Source: Sphingomonas paeninsulae
Lineage (GTDB): Bacteria > Pseudomonadota > Alphaproteobacteria > Sphingomonadales > Sphingomonadaceae
Length of the DNA: 64,000 nucleotides
Assembly: GCF_003660165.1 (NCBI RefSeq)
Contig: NZ_CP032829.1
Span: 372,001-436,000, forward strand
Reading direction: 5' to 3'
Under the pieces are notes generated by a model. It ran no database searches and had not been told where the DNA came from. It saw only the letters and a program-made list of their open reading frames with translations. Positions 8,414 to 17,705 of the stretch are shown here, piece by piece. Every line of letters begins with the position of its first letter. Positions within the stretch are counted from its first letter, which is position 1. Position numbers and translations under genes: made by a program.

Positions 8414-10119
8414 GCGGCCAACTCCTCGATGGTCAGTTCGTAAAGCAGCGATGAGCCGGCGGTTGCCGCTGCGGCTTTGCCCAAAGCTTCAGGAACAAGG
8501 TAATCCAGATAATAGCGCGTGGTTACGGTTTTCGCTTTCAGAAACGCGGGATCGCCCGAACCGGATTTCAGCATTTCGGCAGCAACCCTGCCCTGTCGGG
8601 CCATCAGCCAGCCACAGGTCATCACCGACACCATGTCGAGGAAGGGATAGCTGCCCGCCAGTCGGTCATTAACTTCTGTGGTCAGCAGCCAGTCGGTCGC
8701 GACCGCAACGGCATCCACCAATGCCATCAGGTGAACCTCACCGGCCGCTTCTGCACGGACTTCATCGATGAGTGCTTTCAATGCAGCGCCGCCGTCGCCG
8801 GTCAGCTTGCGGCCGACCAGATCGGCGGCCTGAATGCCGTTGGTCCCCTCATAAATCGGCGCGATCCGGATATCGCGATAATGTTGCGCCGCGCCGGTTT
8901 CCTCGATGAATCCCATGCCACCGTGGACCTGCACCCCAAGACTGGCGATTTCGCACCCGGCATCAGTGCCATAAGCCTTGGCAAGCGGAGTGAGCAGATC
9001 GACACGCGCCTTTGCACCCTCGACACCCAAATGCGCGCGATCAACTTCGCCGGCCGCCGCATACACCAGCGAGCGAGCGGCCTGTGTCAATGATTTCATT
9101 CGGAGGAGCATCCGGCGAACATCGGGATGTTCGATGATAGGCTGCCCCTGAATGCGGTCGCGGGCATAGGATATCGCTTCCTGCGTGGCGCGCTCGCCAA
9201 TCTGGATGCCCTGAAGCCCGACATTAAGCCGCGCATTGTTCATCATCGTGAACATTGCGCGCATCCCGCCCAGTTCGGGACCGACCAGCCAGCCACGACA
9301 ATCACCATTATCGCCGAACGACAGGACGCAGGTCGGCGACGCATGAATGCCGAGCTTATGTTCAATTGAAACACACCGCACGTCATTGGGTTCAGTGAAC
9401 GCACCCTGCGCATCCGGCCGCAATTTGGGGACGAGGAACAGGGATATGCCCTTTGTTCCCGGCGGCGCATCAGGCGTGCGCGCAAGGACGAGATGAACGA
9501 TGTTTTCGGTGAGGTCGTGTTCGCCGAACGTGATGAAGATCTTGGTGCCGGCGATAAGCCAGCTACCGTCCCCCACAGGTTTCGCCGTCGAACGCAATGC
9601 CCCGACATCGGACCCGGCTTGCGGCTCGGTCAGGTTCATCGTGCCCGTCCATTCGCCGCTCACGAGCTTTGGCAGATACGTCGTCTGCAACTCTTCGCTG
9701 CCATGAACCGCCAGTGCCTCGACCGCGCCAGCCGTCAGCATATTGCACAGCGTAAACGCCATGTTCGCCGTCCCCAGGTCTTCGAGAACGATAGTTCCCA
9801 GTGTGAACGGCAACCCCTGCCCACCGGCATCCTTCGGACCCACGATCGTGCCCCAGCCATTGTCGACAAGCGCGCGATAAGCCTCGCGAAAACCGGCGGG
9901 CATAGTGACCGTGCCGTCATTCCATACGGCACCAACCATATCCCCGATGCGGTTGAGCGGCGCGTATTCGGCAAGCGCAAAAGCACCCGCGCCTTCGACG
10001 ATGGCATCCACCAGATCGGCTGTCGCATCGGAAAACGCATTGTGGCCGGCCAGTTCATCAATCCGCACAACGTGATCAAGTACGAAGCGCTGCTCGATGG
10101 TGGGGGGAGTGTAGGCCAA
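8410..10119 (-). CDS. Acyl-CoA dehydrogenase, DmdC/AidB-like long form
   Basis: A 569-residue FAD enzyme, about 180 residues longer than standard acyl-CoA dehydrogenases because of an N-terminal helical domain and a C-terminal extension typical of the DmdC-like group. FAD and substrate motifs are clear (NLTEPQAGSDVGALRSTA, KIFITFGEHD, GGMGFIEETG) and the catalytic base is expected at the Glu of IYEGTNGIQ. The start is a TTG with AGGA eight bases upstream; no nearby ATG exists. The substrate could be methylthiopropanoyl-CoA or a medium-chain acyl-CoA; sequence alone does not decide. It is followed by a translationally coupled GNAT gene. Confidence 0.87.
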   Translation of the reverse strand: MAYTPPTIEQRFVLDHVVRIDELAGHNAFSDATADLVDAIVEGAGAFALAEYAPLNRIGDMVGAVWNDGTVTMPAGFREAYRALVDNGWGTIVGPKDAGGQGLPFTLGTIVLEDLGTANMAFTLCNMLTAGAVEALAVHGSEELQTTYLPKLVSGEWTGTMNLTEPQAGSDVGALRSTAKPVGDGSWLIAGTKIFITFGEHDLTENIVHLVLARTPDAPPGTKGISLFLVPKLRPDAQGAFTEPNDVRCVSIEHKLGIHASPTCVLSFGDNGDCRGWLVGPELGGMRAMFTMMNNARLNVGLQGIQIGERATQEAISYARDRIQGQPIIEHPDVRRMLLRMKSLTQAARSLVYAAAGEVDRAHLGVEGAKARVDLLTPLAKAYGTDAGCEIASLGVQVHGGMGFIEETGAAQHYRDIRIAPIYEGTNGIQAADLVGRKLTGDGGAALKALIDEVRAEAAGEVHLMALVDAVAVATDWLLTTEVNDRLAGSYPFLDMVSVMTCGWLMARQGRVAAEMLKSGSGDPAFLKAKTVTTRYYLDYLVPEALGKAAAATAGSSLLYELTIEELAA

Positions 10120-10189
10120 GATTCGAATCCTTCGATTGTCCTGAGCAAGTGTTTTGCGCGAACCCGGACAACGCCTATAGCGCGGCCCG

Positions 10190-11137
10190 ATGACACCCTC
10201 AAACCCACCATATCAAACGACAATCCGACGTTACGGCAAGGCTGCTATTGCAGAGGCGGCGGACCTTATTCGCGGGGGTTATCCGGTCGCTGTGCCAACG
10301 GAAACCGTTTATGGACTCGCAGCGGACGCGACCAGCGGCGAAGCAGTTGCGCGAATCTATGAGGCCAAGGGACGGCCCAGCTTTAACCCGTTGATCGTCC
10401 ATGTGCTCGATCTGGCGGCTGCCGAACAACTCGGCGTTTTCAGTGCAGAAGCTCTTGCGCTGGCCGCTGCGCACTGGCCGGGACCGCTGACGCTGGTCGT
10501 GCCGCGACATCCCGACTGCCCTGTTGCCGGGCTTGCAACGGCTGGCCTGGATACCATTGCGATACGGGTGCCCGCACATCGCGCAATGCGGGCGTTGCTC
10601 GAAGCAACTGGACTTCCGCTTGCCGCTCCCAGCGCAAACGCCAGTGGGCGGATCAGCCCGACACGCGCGTCTCATGTCGAACACAGCCTTGCCGGTCGTA
10701 TCCAGTTGATCATCGACGACGGCCCGGCAAGCGTGGGCATTGAATCGACGATCGTCCTTGCCGAACCGGGAGCTTTGCGCATCCTTCGTGCCGGGCCTGT
10801 TGCAATCGATGGCGCTTCAGTCGCGCAAAGTCCTATCGACCCAGCCAGCGTGATCGCGCCCGGACAATTAACAAGCCACTATGCGCCAGCCAAACCACTG
10901 CGGTTGAACGCGGAAAAGGCCAGGGACGATGAGTGGATGATCGGGTTCGGACAAGTTTCAGGCGACGCCAACCTCAGCCTGGACGGCAGTCTCTTGCAGG
11001 GAGCGGCAAGATTGTTCGACGAACTCCACATTGCCGATCAATCGGATCGACACGCGATTGCGGTCGCAAGAATCGAAGGCGACAGCGCGTTAGCGGTAGC
11101 CATAAACGATCGCCTCAACCGCGCAGCTTCGGCTTAG
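10190..11137 (+). CDS. L-threonylcarbamoyladenylate synthase, Sua5 type
   Basis: A 315-residue protein that makes threonylcarbamoyl-AMP from threonine, bicarbonate and ATP for t6A modification of ANN-decoding tRNAs. The N-terminal YrdC domain (GGYPVAVPTETVYGLAADATS, KGRPSFNPLIVHV, PSANASGRISPT, GIESTIVL) is followed by the extra Sua5 domain beginning near APGQLTSHYAPAKPL, which distinguishes it from the shorter TsaC. The gene is divergent from the acyl-CoA dehydrogenase with about 70 bp between starts. It is a housekeeping gene and does not obviously belong to the capsule genes that follow. Confidence 0.93.
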   Translation: MTPSNPPYQTTIRRYGKAAIAEAADLIRGGYPVAVPTETVYGLAADATSGEAVARIYEAKGRPSFNPLIVHVLDLAAAEQLGVFSAEALALAAAHWPGPLTLVVPRHPDCPVAGLATAGLDTIAIRVPAHRAMRALLEATGLPLAAPSANASGRISPTRASHVEHSLAGRIQLIIDDGPASVGIESTIVLAEPGALRILRAGPVAIDGASVAQSPIDPASVIAPGQLTSHYAPAKPLRLNAEKARDDEWMIGFGQVSGDANLSLDGSLLQGAARLFDELHIADQSDRHAIAVARIEGDSALAVAINDRLNRAASA

Positions 11138-11229
11138 CAAATTCGGCAAATCGGTCGTAACGGCCTGAAAAGTGAATTAGGGGCGGATGATGTCGAGTAA
11201 CTTGAATATTATAGCCTGCGGCTCCTGAG

Positions 11230-12051
11230 ATGGATTTAGCACCAGAGCAACAACGGGTCGGCATCATCATACCGGCACGCTACGCATCGACCCGCTACCC
11301 CGGTAAACCGCTTGTGAAACTAACCGGCGCCAACGGCAGTGCGACCACGTTGATCGAACGAAGTTGGCGGGCTGCTTCCGCTGTCGCGGGCATTGATTTC
11401 GTTGCTGTCGCAACCGACGATGACCGTATCGCCGAAGAAGTGCATCGCTTCGGCGGGGTCACCATTATGACTCCGCAATCGTGCGCAAATGGCACAGAGC
11501 GTTGTGCCGCCGCAGTAGCGCAAATGGAAAATCCGCCACAGATTGTCGTGAACCTGCAGGGCGATGCCCCCCTGACGCCAGCTTATGTCGTGTCCCAGTT
11601 GATCGAACGCCTGTTGACCGATGCCGCGTCGGTCGTGGCAACGCCCGCCGTGCGCTGCACCCCGTCCCTGTATCGTCATCTGATCGAGGATCAGCGTGCA
11701 GGCCGCGTCGGCGGAACCACGGTCGTCAGCAACGCCAGATCGCAGGCACTTTATTTTTCAAAGCGTGTTTTGCCGTATTTGCCGGATGATTGGCTTCACG
11801 ACCATGATTGCCCCGCGATGCTGCATTTGGGCGTCTATGCCTATCGTCCAGCCGCGCTTGCAGCTTATGCTGCGTGGCCTGCGAGCGTCCTGGAACAGGT
11901 CGAGGGTCTGGAACAACTCCGCTTTCTCCACTACGGCGCGCCGGTCGCCGTTGTCGAATGTGCCGCACCTGACTGGGATGTGGTCGAACTGAACAATCCG
12001 AGCGACGTAACTGTTGTCGAGGCGATGCTTCATCGACGTGGACTGGACTGA
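11230..12051 (+). CDS. kdsB: 3-deoxy-manno-octulosonate cytidylyltransferase
   Basis: The 273-residue enzyme couples Kdo to CTP to give CMP-Kdo, the activated donor. It has the nucleotide-binding start IIIPARYASTRYPGKPL, the ATDDDRI segment, and LDVVELNNPSD-like C-terminal residues (WDVVELNNPSDV). One oddity: the usual QGDEP metal-site motif reads QGDAP; the Asp is kept. It is followed after 12 bp by kdsA in the same direction, so both are probably one transcript. In a lineage without LPS, CMP-Kdo would be used for a capsule anchor, as in KpsC/KpsS systems, both of which are encoded 2.6 kb downstream. Confidence 0.92.
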   Translation: MDLAPEQQRVGIIIPARYASTRYPGKPLVKLTGANGSATTLIERSWRAASAVAGIDFVAVATDDDRIAEEVHRFGGVTIMTPQSCANGTERCAAAVAQMENPPQIVVNLQGDAPLTPAYVVSQLIERLLTDAASVVATPAVRCTPSLYRHLIEDQRAGRVGGTTVVSNARSQALYFSKRVLPYLPDDWLHDHDCPAMLHLGVYAYRPAALAAYAAWPASVLEQVEGLEQLRFLHYGAPVAVVECAAPDWDVVELNNPSDVTVVEAMLHRRGLD

Positions 12052-12063
12052 GGAAAACCGACG

Positions 12064-12885
12064 ATGAAGCTTTGCGGACACGACATTGCACTGGGCCAGC
12101 GTCCTTTCCTCATTTCCGGGCCGTGCGTGATCGAGAGCGAAGCGCTTTGCATGAAGGTTGCCGAGCGATTGCGGTCGCTTGCCGACAGATTGTCGATGCT
12201 CGTCATATTTAAATCCAGTTTCGACAAGGCCAACCGAACTTCAGGCGCATCTTTTCGTGGACTTGGCATGGAAGAAGGGCTGCGCGTCCTTGAAAAAGTG
12301 CGAAAAGAAACCGGGTTGCCAATACTCACCGACGTTCACGCCCCCGCGCAATGCGCACCCGTGGCAGAAGTCGTTGATATGCTTCAGACACCGGCATTTT
12401 TGGCCCGACAAACCGACCTGATCGAAGCAGCCGCAGTCAGTGGCAAACCGGTCAATTTCAAGAAAGCGCAGTTCATGGCGCCAGTCGACATGAACCAACT
12501 CATCGCAAAGGCACGGAATGCCGCCGTGCGGGCGGGACTGAACGAGGACAGTTTCACGGTCTGCGAGCGCGGCACCAGTTTTGGCTATAATAACCTCGTC
12601 GTCGATATGCGCAGCCTTGTGCAGATGCGCGACACGGGATGCCCGGTTGTGTTCGACGCAACCCACAGCGTTCAATTGCCAGGCGGACTTGGCGACAAAT
12701 CTGGCGGACAGCGCGAATTCGTACCGCATCTGGCGCGCGCTGCTGCCGCCATTGGTGTCGCGGGTTTCTTTATGGAATGCCATCCAGAGCCGGACAAGGC
12801 GCTCTCCGATGGCGCGAACGCCTTGCCGCTCGATCAGGTGGAGCCACTTATGGCGAAGTTGCTGGCGATATCCGAATGTAAGTAA
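12064..12885 (+). CDS. kdsA: 3-deoxy-8-phosphooctulonate synthase
   Basis: The 273-residue enzyme condenses arabinose-5-phosphate with phosphoenolpyruvate to Kdo-8-phosphate in the cytoplasm. Conserved segments include [44 protein letters not shown], the substrate-binding [31 protein letters not shown] and the C-terminal [21 protein letters not shown]. Length is normal for the family. It sits 12 bp behind kdsB and converges with the lipid-desaturase gene. The arabinose-5-phosphate would be supplied by the KdsD/KpsF homologue at 17706-18698. Confidence 0.95.
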   Translation: MKLCGHDIALGQRPFLISGPCVIESEALCMKVAERLRSLADRLSMLVIFKSSFDKANRTSGASFRGLGMEEGLRVLEKVRKETGLPILTDVHAPAQCAPVAEVVDMLQTPAFLARQTDLIEAAAVSGKPVNFKKAQFMAPVDMNQLIAKARNAAVRAGLNEDSFTVCERGTSFGYNNLVVDMRSLVQMRDTGCPVVFDATHSVQLPGGLGDKSGGQREFVPHLARAAAAIGVAGFFMECHPEPDKALSDGANALPLDQVEPLMAKLLAISECK

Positions 12886-12901
12886 CTGAAAACCAACGAT
12901 T

Positions 12902-13651
12902 TCAGGTCGGTTCCAGCCCCGCATCAACCAATATGCCTTGCCGGTGTAGAAAGCTGAATATCGGGTTGAGCAATCGGTTGGACCATCCTGAATTCGTCGC
13001 AAAGTCACGGCGCAACGTGGCGTGATGGAAAGCGTGGGCTGAAGGTGTCATCAACAAACCGACGGCGCGCATAGCCTTTATCGTCAGCGGGACGTCCGCC
13101 CGATGAAGTGACGAATGGAAGTACTGGGCCAACGCGCCGCCGATCAGCAACATCAGAGCCGCAGCCGTAAACCATAACGGTATTTCCCACATCAATGCCG
13201 CTACGTTCAGCAAAATCGACAGGGGAAGCGCGACGAACGCTATACTCGACCATATAAGATCGACAATGCCACGCCGTCCCAAAGCATCGGGACGCGGATG
13301 ATGGTTTTTGAAATCGAAAACGAGGCGATCGAACGTACCGACGTGTTTAAGCACCGATCTTCGCAGTTCGAGATACTCCTCGGAAATGCGCGAGCCAGAA
13401 TAGAAAAATAACTTGTCCAGGCCTCGTCCCGGGGGACAATGCCGATAGTCCATATACATATGAACGATGCCGGACGCGGCATCGGCGAGATACCATCCGA
13501 TCAAGCAGGCCGGAATGATACGCCAGTCCATAGTGCCACTCGACAGGGCAATGTTCGCGGCCAGTGACAGCACAAACGTCGCAATGACCATTCGCTTCAA
13601 GATTGCGGCGTGAAAGATATCCGTGTCCACACTGGTTGGCGTTGCCACCAT
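12902..13651 (-). CDS. CarF/TMEM189-type (Kua/FAD4 fold) lipid desaturase, putative plasmalogen synthase
   Basis: A 249-residue membrane protein with several hydrophobic segments and the histidine pattern of the lipid-desaturase family that includes CarF, human PEDS1/TMEM189 and plant FAD4. Visible are ADAASGIVHMYMD (Asp57, His64, Asp68), FKNHHPRP (His117, His118), QYFHSSLH and SAHAFHHATLRRDF. In Myxococcus and animals these enzymes introduce the vinyl-ether bond of plasmalogens; FAD4 instead makes a trans double bond in phosphatidylglycerol acyl chains. The sequence does not decide which reaction applies. It is convergent with kdsA (16 bp apart) and lies between the kds and kps genes. Family assignment is fairly sure, the reaction is inference. 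Confidence 0.75.
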   Translation of the reverse strand: MVATPTSVDTDIFHAAILKRMVIATFVLSLAANIALSSGTMDWRIIPACLIGWYLADAASGIVHMYMDYRHCPPGRGLDKLFFYSGSRISEEYLELRRSVLKHVGTFDRLVFDFKNHHPRPDALGRRGIVDLIWSSIAFVALPLSILLNVAALMWEIPLWFTAAALMLLIGGALAQYFHSSLHRADVPLTIKAMRAVGLLMTPSAHAFHHATLRRDFATNSGWSNRLLNPIFSFLHRQGILVDAGLEPT

Positions 13652-13772
13652 ATATACACGTCTTTGCCCGACACCAATCCACTTGAAGCAGAAACGACCG
13701 AGACGGCGCGGCTGTCTGGATAACCAGAAGCCGACACCGCCCCGAAAGTTAGATAGCTAAAAACGATCGCTC

Positions 13773-14363
13773 TTATTTGAAGCGAAAGCCAAGACCCATC
13801 ATGACACGCTGGCGCGACGTGTTGTCGTCATATTTCGAAAACACATACTGAGCGTTCACATATACTGGCAATCTGCCTCCAGTGAGGGTGTATTCAACAC
13901 CGCCACCGACCTGATAACCATCGGTACGGAAGTGATCATACGACGATGGAACGCTAATTGTCGCGGAATCAAAGCGCTGACGCTGCTCGTTGTTGACGTA
14001 ACCGCCCTTACCAAACACGAGAAGGTTTGGGTTAACCAGGACACCGGCGCGCACAGCAGCACCCCATTCGTCGAACGACTTGTCGCAAAGCGAACCACCG
14101 GGCACGCCGCTGCAATTTTCGGTCCACTTGTTGGCACGCCAGAAGCTGGCTTCAGGACCGATCACGATCCGGTCGCCGATCATTCCGTCGAAACCGATCG
14201 TGCCACCATAACCAAGGCGATCGTTATGGATCCCTTCGGACTGATAGCGATCTCCACCGATGTTGCCTTCGACGCGAAGGCCGCGGAACGATGTTTCCTG
14301 AGCCGAAGCGACACCCGAAATCAGCGACAATGCCGTTCCGACCATGACAATAAGTTTACGCAT
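13773..14363 (-). CDS. Outer membrane beta-barrel protein (opacity/Omp25-like)
   Basis: The 196-residue precursor starts with a clear signal peptide (MRKLIVMVGTALSLISGVASA, cleavage near AQE). The mature part has alternating beta strands with glycine-rich turns (LGYGGTIGFDGMIGDRIVIGPEASFW, GAAVRAGVLVNPNLLVFGKGGYVNN, YQVGGGVEYTL, PVYVNAQYVFSKYDD) and ends in MMGLGFRFK, with aromatic residue and strand pattern typical of eight-stranded barrels. Two cysteines in one loop (CSGVPGGSLC) could form a disulfide. The ATG at 14363 is chosen because it starts the signal peptide. Function is unknown; such proteins are structural or host-contact porin-like barrels. Confidence 0.75.
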   Translation of the reverse strand: MRKLIVMVGTALSLISGVASAQETSFRGLRVEGNIGGDRYQSEGIHNDRLGYGGTIGFDGMIGDRIVIGPEASFWRANKWTENCSGVPGGSLCDKSFDEWGAAVRAGVLVNPNLLVFGKGGYVNNEQRQRFDSATISVPSSYDHFRTDGYQVGGGVEYTLTGGRLPVYVNAQYVFSKYDDNTSRQRVMMGLGFRFK

Positions 14364-14543
14364 AACTCGAACCCTTTTAATGTTTACGTGTCCACCCAAG
14401 CAAACTACCAAAGCGCAATAGCGATCCAGGCAGGAAATACATTTTTCCCTGCCGTGACCTTTTAGCAACACTAACAGTAGTTTGCGGGATTAGGACCGGG
14501 TGGCCCTATAGACGCTGAGACTTGGATGACAAGCGCTCTTCGA

Positions 14544-14579
14544 CCAATGGAGTGATTAACTGGATATTTCCTCCATTGG
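14544..14579. promoter_or_regulatory. Dyad upstream of kpsC
   Basis: CCAATGGAG (14544-14552) and its exact complement CTCCATTGG (14571-14579) are separated by 18 bases, about 90 bp before the kpsC start. The arms and spacing suit either an operator for a dimeric repressor or an RNA hairpin in the kpsC leader. The rest of the 306-bp gap between the outer membrane protein gene and kpsC contains no gene. Confidence 0.35.
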
Positions 14580-14669
14580 CTTGAATATTCCCGAAACAAC
14601 CTTAACGAATGCTGACAGCACTGCCGCTGTTGCACTGCAACGATTGAAAGTAACAGGCATTCATCAACC

Positions 14670-16408
14670 ATGACATCGTCGATATCGGACCACTGGTGGC
14701 CGTCGGCGGATGCTGGCTCGCTTTTTTCGACCCCGCCCTTTCCGGGGTCTCGCGCCATAAAGGCGAGCTTGGCCGTGGATGATGGCGCGTTGCCTGCACA
14801 AGCCATGGGCACCGACGAAGCCGGCAAGTGCGTTACAGCGATGCGACGGATGCGCGTGGGCGGCACATTCTGGGCCGATCAGCCCGTACTCCCCACTGGT
14901 CCATTCATATTGGCGCGGCCAGGCAACCCGGATCAATTTCGCGCGATGGCGGCATCTGCAAGTGTGCAACCGATATCGGTGATATTCTGGTTTCCCGACA
15001 GGCGCACGCTACGCATCAGCGGCGTGGCAACCGCCACCGCGATTGTTGGCCCTTGTGACCCCTGGCATTTTTTATCCAGCGCAAGCGAAATTTGGGCCGA
15101 TCCTGGCGACGAGTTGGTCCTTCTGGCAGCCATCGCCGGCGTTCCGCAGCGACTTTTTGGTGGCAGCGCCGAGGTAACACCGCCTGCCCCTCCGGAAAGC
15201 ATCGAACCGATCAGACGTCTGTCGGCGCTAATAGGCAATCTCCATTTTCGCGACCCGTTTTCCGGAAAAGAAATCACTCCTTCGTCACTGATCGAAACTC
15301 TGGGCTTCTGGCGTGATTTGATCGATGCGAACCGTCCGATCGGCGCGATCCACGGAATTGCCTTCTGGAAACGCCCATCAATAGCGCCGCTGATGTGGAA
15401 CGGTCATGGCACTGTCCCGTTTGACGGTTTTTTCCGATCAGCCCCCGATACCCCCATCGCATCTGCCTCCGCTGCGTGGATTGCCCGCACGCCGAAAGCC
15501 GTACTGCAACGTCTGGTGTCGACCGGCACCCCATTATTCCAAATCGAGGACGGCTTCATCCGCTCCGTCGGGCTTGGCGCTGACTGCGTGCCCCCCTGTC
15601 TATCGTGGTCGATCCCAATGGCGCCCACTACGATCCAGCACAGGAGAGCGGTCTCGAAAAGCTTCTTACCACTCAGGATTTCACACCGGAGATACTGGAC
15701 CGGGCGCGACGTTTACGCGAACTGATCGTAGCACGCGGCATCAGCAAATATGGCGTCAGCGCAGGGGCAATCGTTCGTGAAGGCGGCGACCGGCGACACG
15801 TTCTGGTAACCGGACAGGTAGAAGACGATCAGTCGGTTATCAAAGGCGGCGGGAAAATTACTTCCAATCTGGACCTTTTGCGCCGAGTGCGCGCTGTAGA
15901 ACCGGACGCGTTTATCATTTATCGCCCCCATCCTGATGTAGATGCCGGGCATCGTAAGGGTTATATCAAGGACGATGTGGTGCTTAGCGTTGCCGACTCT
16001 ATTGCTCGTGAGGTTGCCATAACCTCGCTGATAGACATTGCGGACGATGTCCATGTGCTGACCTCGCTTGCCGGTTTTGAAGCGTTGATGCGTGGCAAGT
16101 CAGTAACGACGCACGGGGTTCCCTTTTACGCGGGCTGGGGCCTGACTAACGACTTGGGACCAGTACCAGCGCGTAGACAAAGGGGCCGTTCGCTCGACGA
16201 ACTGGTTGCTGCCACGCTGTTGCTTTATCCGCGGTATCTAGATCCTGTGACAGGGCTACCCTGCCCGCCCGAGGTATTGATCGAGCGACTATCGTCTGGC
16301 GTCAGCAAAAACGGCCCTCTCGTTTTCGCCCGGCGCATTTTGGGAAGTCTGATGCGTCGAGGCCGCAATCTGTCTTCGCAACATAACCCAGGGCAGCAAA
16401 TTCGATGA
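14670..16408 (+). pseudogene. kpsC: Capsule beta-Kdo transferase KpsC homologue, frameshifted
   Basis: Two overlapping frames make one KpsC-like protein of about 579 residues. The first frame ends in IEDGFIRSVGLGADCVPP, a KpsC signature, and then runs into unrelated residues to a stop at 15725. The second frame continues in register with IVVDPNGAHYD, FIIYRPHPDVDAGHRKG, ADDVHVLTSLAGFEALMRGKSV and FYAGWGLTNDLG to 16408. Adding one C to the six-C run at 15591-15596 joins them after residue 307. KpsC builds the poly-Kdo linker of ABC-exported capsules on a lyso-phosphatidylglycerol acceptor. The N-terminal module is short and lacks its own EDGF motif, so compared with the two-module Escherichia enzyme (about 675 residues) it may add only one type of linkage. 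It overlaps kpsS by four bases. Confidence 0.8.
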
Positions 16409-17663
16409 AGCTGGAACATCGTGATTTGCGGGTCGTTGCCAACGAGCCTCCTGTTGAGCAGCAGACCGGCACCCGCGTGTTCCTGATGCTACAGGGACCA
16501 CCCGGTCCCTTTTTCTGGGGTTTGGCCGAAAAGTTGCGGCGCGAAGGAGCCGAGGTACACCGGATAAACCTGAGCGGTGGCGATGCCTATGACTGGCCCG
16601 GAGAGGCAGTTCGCTACAGAGGTCGAATGAGCGACTGGCCCCTCTATGTCGATCGCTTCATGCGAACAAATCAAGTTACCGACGTCCTGTTGTTCGGCGA
16701 CTGTCGACCTGTCCATATCGCAGCGCGCCAGATGGCGCAGTTGCGCCATATCCGCGTCCACGTTTTCGAAGAAGGCTATGTCCGGCCGAACTGGATGACG
16801 CTTGAGCGCAACGGTGTGAATGGCAATTCATCGTTCGTCCGTGACCCGCTGCGTATTCTCCATCGGGCGGCAGCACTCCCCCGTTGCCCGACTTGCCTCC
16901 CATCGTCGCGAATTCAAAGCGCCGCGCCCGGGACAGCTATTGGCATTATCATTATGTCTGCATCGGCCAATTCCTGATGCGCTATCCTTACTACCGATCG
17001 CATCGACCCGGCTCGATAATCGGTGAAGGGCTGTGCTGGCTGCGGAAATTATCCAGACGCGCCCATGCCGAACGGGAAGCGCAACGAACGCTGGACGAGA
17101 TCAAACCGGGCAGTTTTTTCTTGTTTCCGCTTCAGTTGAACGCCGACTATCAAATTCGCGCCCATTCGCCTTTCAGCTCGATGTATCAAGCTGTGGACTA
17201 TGTACTCGCCAGCTTTGCCGAACATTCGCCCAAGGATACCGTCCTGCTGGTCAAGGAACATCCGCTCGACATTTCGTTCCGCAGCTGGCGCGCGTTGATT
17301 GCTAATCATGCTCGTCGCCTCAACATCGCAGACCGGGTGATCCATATCGACGGCGGCGACTTACAAGATCTCACGCAAAACTCCCGCGGCGTTGTTGTGG
17401 TCAACAGCACGTCGGCAACCTTCGCCCTGGCAAAGGGTCGGCCGGTTATCACCCTCGGCTCTGCGATTTATTCGATGGAAGGGATCACGCATCAGGGGCC
17501 GCTGGATGAATTCTGGTTGGCACCGCGCCCGCCGCGCCCCGAATTATACGAGGCGTTCCTCCGCTGCCTGCACGACCATTGCCTCATCCGAGGCGGCCTT
17601 GCCAGCCAGTCCGCAACACGCATCCTCGTCGAAAGCGCGGCGGCCCGATTGCTCAGCACATAG
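16405..17663 (+). pseudogene. kpsS: Capsule Kdo transferase KpsS homologue, frameshifted
   Basis: The first frame gives FLMLQGPPGPFFWGLAEKLRREGAEV, LFGDCRPVH and VFEEGYVRPNWMTLE, all characteristic of KpsS, then breaks after about residue 158. The second frame carries on with SFFLFPLQLNADYQI, VLLVKEHPLD, VVVVNSTSATFALAKGRPVI and the C-terminus. One more C in the five-C run at 16878-16882 restores a protein of 419 residues, normal for the family. KpsS adds the first Kdo to the lipid acceptor on the cytoplasmic face of the inner membrane. It starts with ATGA overlapping the kpsC stop and converges with kdsD/kpsF. Confidence 0.8.
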
Positions 17664-17705
17664 TCGATATCGGCCGGGAATAAGCGAAAAATCAGCTGAA
17701 GTGTC

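Noticed and set aside
14670-17663. kpsC and kpsS as four separate short genes
   Set aside because: The second frames start in the middle of conserved family sequence and continue exactly where the first frames lose it, so they are halves of single genes.
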